Shown in pieces: positions 47,916 to 57,062 of a DNA stretch of 64,000 nucleotides. The notes under the pieces were generated by a model. It ran no database searches. It was not told where the DNA came from and worked only from the letters and a program-made list of their open reading frames with translations. Source of the DNA: UBA11986 sp963734955 (GTDB taxonomy: Bacteria; Bacteroidota; Ignavibacteria; UBA10030; UBA6906). Where the stretch lies: the NCBI GenBank assembly GCA_963734955.1, contig CAVTJO010000007.1, positions 351,576 through 415,575 on the forward strand. The letters are read 5' to 3'. Position 1 is the first letter of the stretch; each line of letters starts with the position of its first letter. The position numbers and the translations under genes were made by a program.

Positions 47916-49247
47916 ATGGACCGGACAGTAGACCTTAAGCACCTGGACGCGCGGCTGACACCCGCGGTCAGGCCCGTGATCGAGCCTGGGATCGCCGACG
48001 CGATCGATGCCCGGGTCGAGCTGCACGCCGAGCGGGCGTTCGGGTTCCTGGAGCTCCTGGTCGCCGCCGACAGCACGGTCGGGCACGAGCAGGCCGCGCT
48101 CAAGGTGCTCGCCTCGGAGCTCACCGACCTCGGATTCGACATCGAGCGTCTGGCGATACCGGAGAGCGTCGCGAGCCTGCCCGGTGCCGGGGTGCCGCGG
48201 TCCACCTACGCCGGCCGCTACGACCTGGTCGGGCGGCGGGCCGGTGACCCGACACGCCCGTCGCTGCTGCTCAATGGCCACATCGATGTCGTGCCCGCGG
48301 ACGAGCCGGGCCTGTGGACGACGCCGCCGTTCGAGCCACGACGTCGCGGCGGCTGGCTCTTCGGTCGTGGCGCGGGGGACATGAAGTGCGGCTTCGCCAT
48401 GGGAGTGCTGGCGCTTCGGGCGCTCCGTGACCTGATCCCGGATACGGACCTTGGACCTATCACCGTCCTTGGGGCCATCGAGGAGGAGTACACCGGCAAC
48501 GGCACGCTCGCCGCCGCGGCCGCCGGTGTGCTCGCCGACGCGGTCGTGGTCCTGGAGCCCACAGACCTCACCCTGGTCCGTGGCGGCATCGGCATCCTGT
48601 GGCTGGAGATCACCGTCGAGGGCCTGGCTGCCCACGCGGAGGCCTCGGCTGGAGGCGTCAACGCGGTCGAAGTGGCCATCTCGCTGCTGCCTGCGCTGCG
48701 CGCCGCCGAGGATGAGCTCAATCGGATACCCGATCCACGGATCGATTCGCAGCGCCCCTACCGGCTGAACGTCGGCCGACTGGTGGGCGGCGACTGGGCG
48801 TCCAGCGTGCCGTCCGTGGCCCGCGTCGAGGTGCGTGTCGGCTACCCCGACGGCTGGACCGCCGATGACGCCGAGGCCGTGATCAGTCGACACCTCGAGC
48901 GCGCCGCGGCCGCCGATCCGTGGCTCGCCCTCCATCCGCCGGCGATCCGACGGAGCGGCTTCCAGGCCGAGGGTTACGACCTGCCGGCCGATGCGCCACT
49001 CGCCCAAGTCCTGGCCGCGGCGCACCGGGACGCCCACGGCGAGGAGCCCGCGAGCCTCGTCCTGGCCACCACCACCGACGCCCGTATCTACCGCAACCGG
49101 TATGCGCTGCCGGCCATCTGCTACGGCCCGGTGACCGCCCGGATGCACGGCATCGACGAGGCGGTGGAGCTGTCGAGCATCGTCCAGGGCGCCCGGACCC
49201 TCGCCCGGTTCCTGGTGGCCTGGGCCGATGGGTCCGACCGCGCATGA
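47916..49247 (+). CDS. M20 family metallopeptidase (ArgE/DapE-like deacylase)
   Basis: 443 residues. Di-zinc motifs: LLLNGHIDVVPADEPGLWTT (first His and Asp), GRGAGDMKCGFAMGVLALRA (bridging Asp) and GAIEEEYTGNG (Glu-Glu pair). The dimerisation domain lies around residues 225-340 and the C-terminal catalytic His region near YGPVTARMHGIDEAVEL. It cleaves an N-acyl or peptide bond of a small substrate. The last four bases overlap the start of the regulator gene (ATGA). With the transporter genes downstream it probably processes imported peptides. Confidence 0.92.
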   Translation: MDRTVDLKHLDARLTPAVRPVIEPGIADAIDARVELHAERAFGFLELLVAADSTVGHEQAALKVLASELTDLGFDIERLAIPESVASLPGAGVPRSTYAGRYDLVGRRAGDPTRPSLLLNGHIDVVPADEPGLWTTPPFEPRRRGGWLFGRGAGDMKCGFAMGVLALRALRDLIPDTDLGPITVLGAIEEEYTGNGTLAAAAAGVLADAVVVLEPTDLTLVRGGIGILWLEITVEGLAAHAEASAGGVNAVEVAISLLPALRAAEDELNRIPDPRIDSQRPYRLNVGRLVGGDWASSVPSVARVEVRVGYPDGWTADDAEAVISRHLERAAAADPWLALHPPAIRRSGFQAEGYDLPADAPLAQVLAAAHRDAHGEEPASLVLATTTDARIYRNRYALPAICYGPVTARMHGIDEAVELSSIVQGARTLARFLVAWADGSDRA

Positions 49248-50023
49248 ACGCGAGCAGCGGCGCGGTCGCGGACCTGCCGCTCGTCAGTGACGCGCTGATC
49301 GCGGAACTGTTCGCGCCGCTTCGGCTACGCAACGCCGGGGAGCAGGTCGCGGACCGGCTGATGACCGCCATCGCGCTGGGTGAGTTCGTACCGGGGCAGC
49401 GGCTGCCCACGGAACGGGAGCTGGCCGCCACCCTCGAGGTGAGCCGGACCACCATCCGGGAGGCGATCTCGCGACTCGCGGCCACCGGCCATGTCGCGGT
49501 GCGTCGCGGCCGACACGGCGGGATGTTCGTGCTCGCGGACACGGGTCCCGAATCGGACGAGGCGATACGTCGCACGCTGGTGCCGGGTTGGGCACAACTG
49601 GAGCGGCTGCTCGACCTGCGGACGCTGCTGGAGCCGCTCATCGCGCGCACTGCGGCCGAACGGCGGACCGCCGATGACCAGGCTCGCATCCGCGAGACGC
49701 TGGGCCGATACCGTGATGCGGGCACGGATCGCGAGGCCTCCAGCCGTGCCGACGGTGCCTTCCACGCCTCCGTGGCCGAGGCCACCGGCAACCCCTACCT
49801 GGTCGACCTGTCGGACCGCATCCGCCAGGCGGTCAGCCTCGGCTTCCGGGCCGAGCCGTACACGCCCGCGATCCGGCAGCGGGCCATCGGTGAGCACACA
49901 CAGCTCGCGAACGCGGTCATCGACGGCCATCCCGATGAGGCCGCGCTCATCGCCCGCCGCCACTTCGCGCTCACCGAGGACAGGCTGCGGGAACTGTACC
50001 GGCGGGCGCAGGAGTCGCCGTGA
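49244..50023 (+). CDS. FadR/GntR-family transcriptional regulator
   Basis: 259 residues from ATG 49244, overlapping the peptidase stop. Winged helix at ~35-100: EQVADRLMTAIALGEFVPGQ, RLPTERELAATLEVSRTTIR, EAISRLAATGHVAVRRGRHG. The all-helical FCD effector domain follows (LLDLRTLLEPLIARTAAERR, ADGAFHASVAEATGNPYLVD) with its metal/ligand-binding His residues. It is cotranscribed with the transporter, whose GTG overlaps its stop, so it probably regulates its own operon in response to the imported or hydrolysed compound. Confidence 0.92.
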   Translation: MNASSGAVADLPLVSDALIAELFAPLRLRNAGEQVADRLMTAIALGEFVPGQRLPTERELAATLEVSRTTIREAISRLAATGHVAVRRGRHGGMFVLADTGPESDEAIRRTLVPGWAQLERLLDLRTLLEPLIARTAAERRTADDQARIRETLGRYRDAGTDREASSRADGAFHASVAEATGNPYLVDLSDRIRQAVSLGFRAEPYTPAIRQRAIGEHTQLANAVIDGHPDEAALIARRHFALTEDRLRELYRRAQESP

Positions 50024-50976
50024 GCCCGCGTCTGCGCTTCGTGGTCCACCGGCTGCTGGTGACCATCCCGATCCTGCTGGCCATGAGCCTGTTCGTGTTC
50101 CTCATCATCCGGCTGGTGCCCGGGGATCCGGTACGCACCATGCTCGGCTTCCGGGCGACCGACGAGAACGTGGCCGCCATCCGCACCGCGCTCGGCCTCG
50201 ACCAGCCACTCCTCGACCAGTACCTGGCGTGGCTGGGTGGCCTGGCGCGCCTGGACCTGGGCCAGGACTTCATCAGCAAGGTGCCCCTCACCCAGCTCCT
50301 GTCCGAACGGCTGCCGGTGACCCTGGAGCTCACCTTCCTCGCGATGGGCCTGGCGCTCGCCATCGGTATCCCGGCCGGGGTCGTGGCGGCGACCCGCAGC
50401 AAGCGCACGGGCCGGGCCAGCACGGCGTTCGTGGTCGCGAGCATCAGCATCCCCGACTTCTGGCTGGGCATCATGCTCGTGCTGCTGTTCGCGGGCACAT
50501 TCCGGTTGCTGCCGCCGTCGGGCTACACCCCGCTCGCGCAGGACCCGGTCGCGAACCTGCGCTACATGATCCTGCCCGTCCTGACGCTCGCGGTGGCGGA
50601 GGGTGCCTACATCCTGCGGACGACGCGCGGTGCCATGGAGGAGACGCTCGGCACGCCCTTCATCACGTTCCTGCGGGCGCGCGGCGTGAGCGAGCGGCGG
50701 ATCGTGTACACGCACGCGCTGCGGAGCGCCGCGGTGCCCATCGTCACGGTGGTCGGCATCCAGCTGGGCGTCCTGCTGGGCGGTGCCATCGTGGTGGAGT
50801 CCCTGTTCGCGTTGCCGGGCGTCGGGCGGATGATCGTCACCGGCATCAACCAGCGCAACTACCCCGTTGTCCAGGCGGGCGTGCTCGCGGTTGCGACCCT
50901 GTTCATCCTGCTCAACCTGGTCACCGACCTGCTGTACGGCGCGATCGACCCGCGGCTCGCCGAGATGGACACATGA
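50020..50976 (+). CDS. dppB: Peptide/nickel-type ABC transporter permease (DppB-like)
   Basis: 318 residues, GTG start overlapping the upstream stop (GTGA). Six membrane spans. The opening VVHRLLVTIPILLAMSLFVF and the periplasmic RLVPGDPVRTMLG with LGLDQPLLDQYLAWLGGLAR are classic DppB/OppB. The cytoplasmic EAA loop is AYILRTTRGAMEETLGTPFI then RARGVSERRIVYTHALRSAA. It forms the channel with DppC. The protein's last span is followed by DPRLAEMD. Confidence 0.93.
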   Translation: MSPRLRFVVHRLLVTIPILLAMSLFVFLIIRLVPGDPVRTMLGFRATDENVAAIRTALGLDQPLLDQYLAWLGGLARLDLGQDFISKVPLTQLLSERLPVTLELTFLAMGLALAIGIPAGVVAATRSKRTGRASTAFVVASISIPDFWLGIMLVLLFAGTFRLLPPSGYTPLAQDPVANLRYMILPVLTLAVAEGAYILRTTRGAMEETLGTPFITFLRARGVSERRIVYTHALRSAAVPIVTVVGIQLGVLLGGAIVVESLFALPGVGRMIVTGINQRNYPVVQAGVLAVATLFILLNLVTDLLYGAIDPRLAEMDT

Positions 50977-50992
50977 CCGCCGGGGCCGGCGC

Positions 50993-51862
50993 ATGACCGT
51001 GGCCGTACCCGCACGCTCCGCCCCGTCCCGGGTGACGCGCCTCAAGCGGCGCACCGGTGGCGGCGAGGCGCTCGTGGGCTTCATGCTGCTGGGTGTCCTG
51101 GTGCTCGTCGCGGCGACCGCACCCTGGATCGCGCCCCACGACCCGGAGGCGATCGAATCGGGCCGCGTCATGGCTGCTCCCGACGCTGGTCATCTGTTCG
51201 GTTCCGACGCCCTTGGTCGGGATGTGTTCAGCCGAGTGCTGTTCGCGTTCCGGGTGTCGCTGGCGGTGGCCATCGGGTCGGTGGTCCTGGCGTCGCTCAT
51301 CGGTGTCCCCATCGGGCTCATCGCGGGCTATCGCGGCGGGCGTGTCGACGCGCTGCTCATGCGCCCGCTCGACCTGCTGCTGGCGCTGCCGGCGCTGCTG
51401 CTGGCCATCGCGCTCATCGCCATCATCGGCCCCGGTGCCCTGACCGTCCTCGTCGCCGCGGCCCTCATCTACGTGCCCATCCTGGCGCGTGTCGTGCGCG
51501 GCTCGGTGATGGTCGTCAAGCAGCTGCCCTACGTGGACGGTGCCCGAGCCCGGGGTGTGGCCGAGCGGCATGTGATGGTCCGACACGTCATGCCCAACGC
51601 CATGGGTCCGGCGCTCATCCAGGCGACCGTGCTCATGGGCTTTGCCATCCAGATCGAGGCGGCCCTGTCGTTCCTGGGCATGGGCGCCCAGCCACCGACG
51701 CCGTCACTGGGCGTGATGCTCAGCGACGGCCGCGATGTGCTCACCCAGGCACCCTGGGTGGAGATCTTCCCGGGCCTCGCCATCGCCATCACGGTGCTGG
51801 CATTGACACTCGTGGGTGACGGCCTGCGTCGCCGGCTCGACCCGCGCGGGATGGCCCGATGA
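50993..51862 (+). CDS. dppC: Peptide/nickel-type ABC transporter permease (DppC-like)
   Basis: 289 residues from ATG 50993. The N-terminal OppC_N span (ALVGFMLLGVLVLVAATAPW) precedes HLFGSDALGRDVFSRVLFAF, the standard DppC landmark, then five more spans. EAA loop: VRGSVMVVKQLPYVDGARAR and GVAERHVMVRHVMPNAMGPA. It partners DppB as the second permease. The stop overlaps the start of the first ATPase gene (ATGA). Confidence 0.93.
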   Translation: MTVAVPARSAPSRVTRLKRRTGGGEALVGFMLLGVLVLVAATAPWIAPHDPEAIESGRVMAAPDAGHLFGSDALGRDVFSRVLFAFRVSLAVAIGSVVLASLIGVPIGLIAGYRGGRVDALLMRPLDLLLALPALLLAIALIAIIGPGALTVLVAAALIYVPILARVVRGSVMVVKQLPYVDGARARGVAERHVMVRHVMPNAMGPALIQATVLMGFAIQIEAALSFLGMGAQPPTPSLGVMLSDGRDVLTQAPWVEIFPGLAIAITVLALTLVGDGLRRRLDPRGMAR

Positions 51863-52878
51863 CCGGATCCGCGACGGGCCACGTCCTGGATGTCCAGGGC
51901 CTGGGGGTCGACTTCGCGATCGAGGATGAGGTCGTTTCGGCGGTCTCGAACGTCTCCCTGGTCATCGACGCGGGCGAGATCGTGGGCGTCGTCGGCGAGT
52001 CAGGCTGCGGCAAGTCGACGCTGGCCCTGGCCATCATGGGTCTGCTGGGTGGCACGGCCCGTATCCGGGGACGGGTCGAGCTGCTGGGTCGCGACCTGGC
52101 GAGCCTGACACCGGAGGAACGACGCCAGGTCCGGGGCGACCGGATGTCCATGATCTTCCAGGACCCGCTGACGTCCCTCGATCCGGCGTTCGGCGTGGGC
52201 GACCAGGTGGCCGAGACGATCCTCGCCCATCGCGATGTGACCCCGGCCGAGGCCCGGTCGCGGGCGATCGCCCTGCTGGAGGCCGTGGGCATCCCGGCCG
52301 CGGCGCACCGATACGGTGACGCACCCCACCGGATGTCGGGTGGCATGCGCCAGCGGGTCGTGATCGCCACGGCACTGGCCAACGATCCCGCGCTGCTCAT
52401 CGCTGACGAGCCCTCGACGGCGCTCGACGTGACCATCCAGGCACAGCTGCTGGCCGTGCTGCGCGACCAGCGCGACGCGCGCGGCATGGCCATCCTGCTC
52501 ATCACCCACGACCTCGGGGTCGTGGCCCAGCTGTGCGACCGGGTCGCGGTCATGTATGCCGGGCAGCTGGTCGAGACGTCGAGCGTGGAGCGCATCTTCC
52601 GCGAGCCACGGCACCCGTATACCCAGGCGCTCCTCGCGGCACAGCCCAGCGCGGGGCTCGCACGCGGGACCTTGCGGGTCATCGGCGGCCAGGTGCCGGA
52701 CCTGTCCGATCCACCGCCGGGTTGCCGGTTCGCGCCACGCTGTCCGGTGCGCCGGGTGGAGTGCGACGCCGTCCCGGAGCTGCTCCCCGCCGACCCCGAT
52801 CACAGTGTCGCCTGCTGGGCCGATCCGGTGACCCACCCAGCATCCGCGACCGGGGCCGCTCAGGGGACCGCGGCATGA
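51859..52878 (+). CDS. dppD: ABC transporter ATP-binding protein (DppD-like)
   Basis: 339 residues. Walker A GVVGESGCGKSTLALAIMGL at ~35-54, Q-loop near IFQDPLTSLDPAFGVGDQVA, signature HRMSGGMRQRVVIATALAND, Walker B LLIADEPSTALDVT and switch His in ILLITHDLGVVAQ. The C-terminal oligopeptide domain carries the Cys cluster CRFAPRCPVRRVEC, which binds an Fe-S cluster in relatives. It powers import with DppF. Both ends overlap its neighbours by 4 bases. Confidence 0.93.
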   Translation: MTGSATGHVLDVQGLGVDFAIEDEVVSAVSNVSLVIDAGEIVGVVGESGCGKSTLALAIMGLLGGTARIRGRVELLGRDLASLTPEERRQVRGDRMSMIFQDPLTSLDPAFGVGDQVAETILAHRDVTPAEARSRAIALLEAVGIPAAAHRYGDAPHRMSGGMRQRVVIATALANDPALLIADEPSTALDVTIQAQLLAVLRDQRDARGMAILLITHDLGVVAQLCDRVAVMYAGQLVETSSVERIFREPRHPYTQALLAAQPSAGLARGTLRVIGGQVPDLSDPPPGCRFAPRCPVRRVECDAVPELLPADPDHSVACWADPVTHPASATGAAQGTAA

Positions 52879-54083
52879 CCCCGCTGCTGGAGGTCCGCGA
52901 CCTGGTCAAGGAGTTCCCCATCCGGCACACTCTGCGAGGCACGGCGACCGTGGTCCACGCCCTCGACGGCGTGTCGCTCACGATCGCATCCGGCGAGGCC
53001 CTCGCCGTCGTGGGCGAATTGGGTTCCGGCAAGACCACGCTGGCGCGCTGCATCCTGGGTCTCACGCCGCCCACGAGTGGCGCCATCGCCCTCGATGGCG
53101 TCATCGTCGACCGCAACGACGCCGCCGCGCTGCGGGCCTTCCGTCGCCAGGTCCAGCCGGTGTTCCAGGATCCGTATGCCTCGCTCGATCCGCGCTGGAC
53201 CGTGGCCCGCACCATCCGTGAGCCGCTCGACGCGTATCGGATCGGCAGCAGCGCGGACCGCAACGACCGGGTCGAGCGGCTGCTGGATCTCGTCGGCCTG
53301 TCAGCACGGACGGCACCCCGCCGACCGCACGAGCTGTCGGGCGGCCAGCGGCAGCGGGTGGGCATCGCCGCCGCACTCGCCCTGGAGCCACGTCTCATCG
53401 TCGCGGACGAGCCCACGTCGGCGCTCGACGTGTCGGTCCAGGCGCAGATCCTCAACCTGCTGGCCGGGCTGCAGCAGGAGCTGGGCATCGCCATCGTGCT
53501 CATCACCCACAACCTGGCCGTCGTGGAGCACATCTGCGACCGGGCGCTCGTGATGTACCTGGGCAGGCTCGTCGAGGAGGCCCCGGTGCCGGACTTGTTC
53601 GCCAGCGCCCGCCATCCCTACACGGAGGCGCTCATGGCCGCCATCCCGTATCCCGACCCGGCCCGGCGGCTGCCCGCCACGGTCCTCCGGGGCGAGGTGC
53701 CGAGCCCCATCGATCCACCGCCAGGCTGTCATTTCCACACCCGCTGTCCTGTCGCCATCGATATCTGCACCAGCCAGCGGCCCGTGATGACGGCATTCGG
53801 ACCGGCACACGACGCCGCGTGCCACGTGGCCGCGGCAGCGGCCACGGCCGCTGCCCGCTGCGCGGCCACGGCAGCGGGCGTGCCGCAGCTCCATCTGCGA
53901 TCCGGTAGCCAGCGCACAGGAGGAGGAACATGCCCATCGCGACCGTCAATGGCATCCACATCGACTACCTCATCGAAGGGGGCGGTCCCGAGACCGTGGT
54001 CATGGTCAACGGGCTCGCCGACGAGAAGGAGAGCTGGGGCTACCAGACCCCCGACCTCCTCGCGGCCGGCTACCGCGTGGTGA
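52875..54083 (+). CDS. dppF: ABC transporter ATP-binding protein (DppF-like), 3' end uncertain
   Basis: Walker A VVGELGSGKTTLARCILGL (Leu where Ser is usual), PVFQDPYASLDPRWTVARTI, signature HELSGGQRQRVGIAAALALE, Walker B LIVADEPTSALDVSVQAQ and IVLITHNLAVVEHICDRALV. The oligopeptide domain ends at CHFHTRCPVAIDIC and DAACHVAAAA. The open frame continues to 54083, but its last ~50 codons overlap the next gene and read as Ser/Arg/Thr noise. The natural stop is probably between 53,860 and 53,910 (TAG at 53906-53908 in another frame) and hidden by an indel. Expected length is ~330-345 residues. Confidence 0.85.
   Translation: MTPLLEVRDLVKEFPIRHTLRGTATVVHALDGVSLTIASGEALAVVGELGSGKTTLARCILGLTPPTSGAIALDGVIVDRNDAAALRAFRRQVQPVFQDPYASLDPRWTVARTIREPLDAYRIGSSADRNDRVERLLDLVGLSARTAPRRPHELSGGQRQRVGIAAALALEPRLIVADEPTSALDVSVQAQILNLLAGLQQELGIAIVLITHNLAVVEHICDRALVMYLGRLVEEAPVPDLFASARHPYTEALMAAIPYPDPARRLPATVLRGEVPSPIDPPPGCHFHTRCPVAIDICTSQRPVMTAFGPAHDAACHVAAAAATAAARCAATAAGVPQLHLRSGSQRTGGGTCPSRPSMASTSTTSSKGAVPRPWSWSTGSPTRRRAGATRPPTSSRPATAW
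53834..53855. terminator. Perfect 10-bp GC hairpin at the dppF/hydrolase boundary
   Basis: GGCAGCGGCC (53834-53843), loop AC, GGCCGCTGCC (53846-53855). There is no T-tract after it. A further related GC-rich inverted motif follows to 53880. It may reduce read-through or stabilise the upstream transporter mRNA, separating dppF from the hydrolase and binding-protein genes. The role is inferred from position only. Confidence 0.35.
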
Positions 54084-54727
54084 CCTTCGACAACCGCGGC
54101 GTCGGCAAGTCGAGCATGCCGCCCGGCCCATACACGACCCGCCTGTTCGCGCAGGACACCAAGGCGCTCGTGGACCGATTGGGGCTGACCGGCTTCCACA
54201 TGGTGGGCACGAGCATGGGCGGCATGATCGCCCAGGAGTACGCGCTGGCATACGGGGCGGATCTCAAGTCGCTGGTGCTCAGCTCCACGTACGCGGCACC
54301 TGGCCCGTTCTGCGGCCGGATGTTCGCGCTGTGGGCCGACATGGCGCCCGTCATGGGGGTCGCGACCGTGATGCGCGACGTCACCCTGTGGGCGTTCACG
54401 GTGCCCTTCTGCGAGACCCGTGAGGCCGAGCTCCGGGAGTTCGAGGCGGCCATGGCCGCCATCTCGCAACCCCTCGATGCGTACCTGGCCCAGCTCTCGT
54501 CCATCCAGACCCATGACACGACCGACCGTGTCGGGCGCATCACGACCCCTACCCTGGTGATGGCCGGCGAGGAGGACATCCTCATCCCGGTCGAGCTGTC
54601 CCGGCGGCTGCACGCCGCCATCCCCGGGTCCGAATGGCTGACCACCCCCGGTGGCCACGCCTCGGTCTGGGAGCATCCCACCCCTTTCAACGAGGCCGTC
54701 ATCGAGTTCATCGGCCGTCATCACTGA
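53930..54727 (+). CDS. Alpha/beta hydrolase
   Basis: 265 residues. ATG 53930 after AGGAGGAGG. Fold marks in order: oxyanion region VVMVNGLADEKESWGYQ, VVTFDNRGVGKSSMPPGPY, nucleophile elbow VGTSMGGMIAQEYAL (Ser), acid residue in LVMAGEEDILIPVELS and His in PGGHASVWEHP. The complete Ser-Asp-His triad makes an esterase, lipase or C-C hydrolase plausible. It lies between the transporter ATPase and the binding protein, so it may act on the imported ligand. Confidence 0.9.
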   Translation: MPIATVNGIHIDYLIEGGGPETVVMVNGLADEKESWGYQTPDLLAAGYRVVTFDNRGVGKSSMPPGPYTTRLFAQDTKALVDRLGLTGFHMVGTSMGGMIAQEYALAYGADLKSLVLSSTYAAPGPFCGRMFALWADMAPVMGVATVMRDVTLWAFTVPFCETREAELREFEAAMAAISQPLDAYLAQLSSIQTHDTTDRVGRITTPTLVMAGEEDILIPVELSRRLHAAIPGSEWLTTPGGHASVWEHPTPFNEAVIEFIGRHH

Positions 54728-54767
54728 CCGGCAGTCGCCGGTCCCAGCACAGTGGAGGAGCATTCTC

Positions 54768-56418
54768 ATGGATGACCGGACCCGCGCCGACTCGCTCGCG
54801 CGCCAGTTCCTGCAGGGCGACCTGAGCCGCCGCGACTTCCTCAAGCGCAGCAGCGGCATCGGCGTCGGGGCCTTCGCGGCGTCGAGCCTCGGTTCGCTCG
54901 CGATGGCCGTGGCCAACGGGCCCGCGGCACTCGCCCAGAGCCCGGCCGCGGGCATCGTCCCGGGCGGGATCCTCAAGGCCGCGCTGACGGGTGAGCCCGA
55001 CACGCTCGACCCCGCCACCTCGACCATCTACACCGGCGCCCAGGTCTACGACAACATCTTCAGCAAGCTCATCGACCTCGATGAGAACAACCAGTTCTAC
55101 GGCGTGCTGGCGACGAAATGGACGCAGACGAGCCCGACGACGTGGGTGTTCGACCTCCAGGACGGTGTCAAGTTCCACAACGGCGAGCCGTTCACGTCCG
55201 CGGACGTCAAGTACACCTTCGAGCGCATCCTCGATCCGGCCACGAAGAGTGCCTATACGCCCCTGTACGACGTCATCGACACCATCGAGGCGACGACCCC
55301 GACCCAGGTCACGTTCAACCTCAAGTCATCGTTCGGACCGTTCCTCAGCAACCTCGCCAACAACGGCGAGATCGTCAACCAGAAGGCGATCGAGGAGGCC
55401 GAGGCGCGCGAGCTGGGCTCGTCGGCACGCACCCCGGTGGGCACAGGTCCCTTCAAGTTCGTGGAGTGGGTCCAGGGCGATCACATCACGCTCAAGAAGA
55501 ACCCCGACTACTTCAAGGACGGCAAGCCCTATCTCGACGGGGTCGAGTTCAAGTTCCTGCTCGTCGACCAGAGCCGCATCGAGTCACTGCGTGCGGGTGA
55601 GCTCGACTGGGTCGATGCCGTGCCGCTCCAGCAGCTGGCGTCGCTGCAGGCAGATCCGGCGTTCACCTACGTCACGAACCCCACGGCGGGCATCCCCGAC
55701 TACCTCGCCCTCAATACGACCAAGGCCCCCTTCGATAACCCCCTGATCCGGGAAGCCATCGCGCTCGCCGTGGACAAGACCCAGATCCGGGATATCGCGT
55801 ACCTGGGTGCGGGTGAGGTCGGCTCCATGGAGGTGCCGTCCGGATCACCCTGGTTCGGTGGCACCGGTCCGATATGCCGCAGGCCCGAACATCGAGGCGG
55901 CGAAGGCCAAGCTGGCCGAGGCCGGCGTGACTGCGCCGCTGACCACCAACTACCTCGGACTGCCCCAGTACCCGGAGCTGCTCAAGACCGGTGAGGTCCT
56001 GCGCGAGCAGCTCAAGGCCATCGGCGTGGACCTGGTCATCGAGCCCGTGGACGTGTCGGTCTGGTTCGACCGGTTCGTCAAGGGCGACTACGAGATGACG
56101 TCCGCGTACCAGGAGCGGACCATCGATTCCGACAACTTCTACGCCCTCGTGCTCAAGTCCGGCGGCTCCATCAACACGACCGGCTATGCCAACCCCGACT
56201 TCGATGCGCTCGTCGAGCAGGCGCGTACGGCGACGGACGACGCCGCCCGCAAGGACCTGTACGAGCAGGTGCGAGCGATGGTCTGGAAGGACAACCCGCT
56301 CATCTTCGCGCACTACGAGACCATCAACTACCTCATGAACAAGGATGTGGTGGGCTCGACCGTCAACCCGACCCTGGAGCTCCGGCTCGAGAACGTCGGC
56401 TTCACTGGCCCGCAGTAG
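54768..56418 (+). CDS. Tat-exported ABC transporter substrate-binding protein (family 5), one frame error
   Basis: 549 residues after removing one extra base at 55872. ATG 54768 has GGAGGAG upstream. Twin-arginine signal LSRRDFLKRSSGIGVGAFAA at ~18-37. SBP_bac_5 domain: LKAALTGEPDTLDPATSTI, VYDNIFSKLIDLDENNQFYG, VFDLQDGVKFHNGEPFTSAD and TGPFKFVEWVQGDHITLKKN. After the break it continues PYAAGPNIEAAKAKLAEAG to the C-terminus. It captures a peptide or similar ligand outside the cell for DppBCDF. In a monoderm it would be membrane-tethered or retained; no lipobox is obvious. Confidence 0.9.
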
Positions 56419-56425
56419 CGTCCGC

Positions 56426-56452
56426 GGGCCGGGCGGCGCTGCCGTCCGGCCC
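56426..56452. terminator. GC-rich hairpin after the binding-protein gene
   Basis: GGGCCGGGCGGC (56426-56437), 3-base loop GCT, GCCGTCCGGCCC (56441-56452): a 12-bp stem with one G-T pair, starting 8 bases after the stop. No T-run follows, as is common in high-GC genomes. It likely ends the peptide-uptake operon. Confidence 0.6.
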
Positions 56453-56707
56453 GTTCGGGCCTGACCGGCCGATGGGGGTCGCCGTCAGCGGCACATGGCC
56501 GGTGTGGCAGCGCCCGACCCCGAGCGACATGATGGTGCGAACCACCAACGGTTTCGGGTTGCATGTCTTGCGTCCGCTCCTGCCGACCGGGACGATGGGC
56601 ACCAGAAGTCATGGGTCGGTGGTAGTACGAAGGTCCTGCTTCCAGTCCCCAGCTGCGGGACGATGAGCACGAGGCCGTGGCACTCGCGCCGACCGCGAGG
56701 AGAAGAC

Positions 56708-57001
56708 GTGTCAGCCACCATGTGGGTGGTCCTGAACCCAGACCAGGACCGCATCCTGTCGAAGACCCCATCCCTGCTCGAGGCGGTCCGTGTCGCCAGG
56801 CACACGGTGGGCGGTTCGGCCCGCCTGGAACGCGCTGCCGGTCTGGGTGTCCTCGTCCGTGGCCTGAACGGCACGCTGACGGTCTTCCGGGTGCTCGTCG
56901 ATGACCGGCCTGGCGCGCCGGATGTGCTCCCCGGCGCCCCCCTCGCCGAGCACATCGTCCTGACCGAGGGCCGCTCGTTCATCTGGGTGCCGGCCGCCTG
57001 A
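56708..57001 (+). CDS. Hypothetical protein, 97 residues
   Basis: GTG start at 56708 set by GAGGAGAAG about eight bases upstream (ATG at 56720 is the alternative). Sequence is a mixed alpha/beta small protein: MWVVLNPDQDRILSKTPSLL, LEAVRVARHTVGGSARLERA, LTVFRVLVDDRP and a C-terminus RSFIWVPAA. No membrane span or signal. I do not recognise a family. It lies alone between the transporter terminator and the esterase gene. Confidence 0.5.
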   Translation: MSATMWVVLNPDQDRILSKTPSLLEAVRVARHTVGGSARLERAAGLGVLVRGLNGTLTVFRVLVDDRPGAPDVLPGAPLAEHIVLTEGRSFIWVPAA

Positions 57002-57062
57002 CCAGCACGCGGCCAACGCGACCGCCGGGTGTCCCCGACCCCGGATATGCCACGATGTGCGC

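Noticed and set aside
45947..48205. 752-codon minus-strand open frame
   Set aside because: Antisense to the amine oxidase and IclR genes; long open antisense frames are expected at ~70% GC.
47739..49148. 469-codon minus-strand open frame
   Set aside because: Antisense shadow of the M20 peptidase.
49795..51171. 458-codon minus-strand open frame
   Set aside because: Antisense to dppB and flanks, His/Asp/Gln-rich, no domain.
53729..55027. 432-codon minus-strand open frame
   Set aside because: Antisense to the alpha/beta hydrolase, which has an intact catalytic triad.
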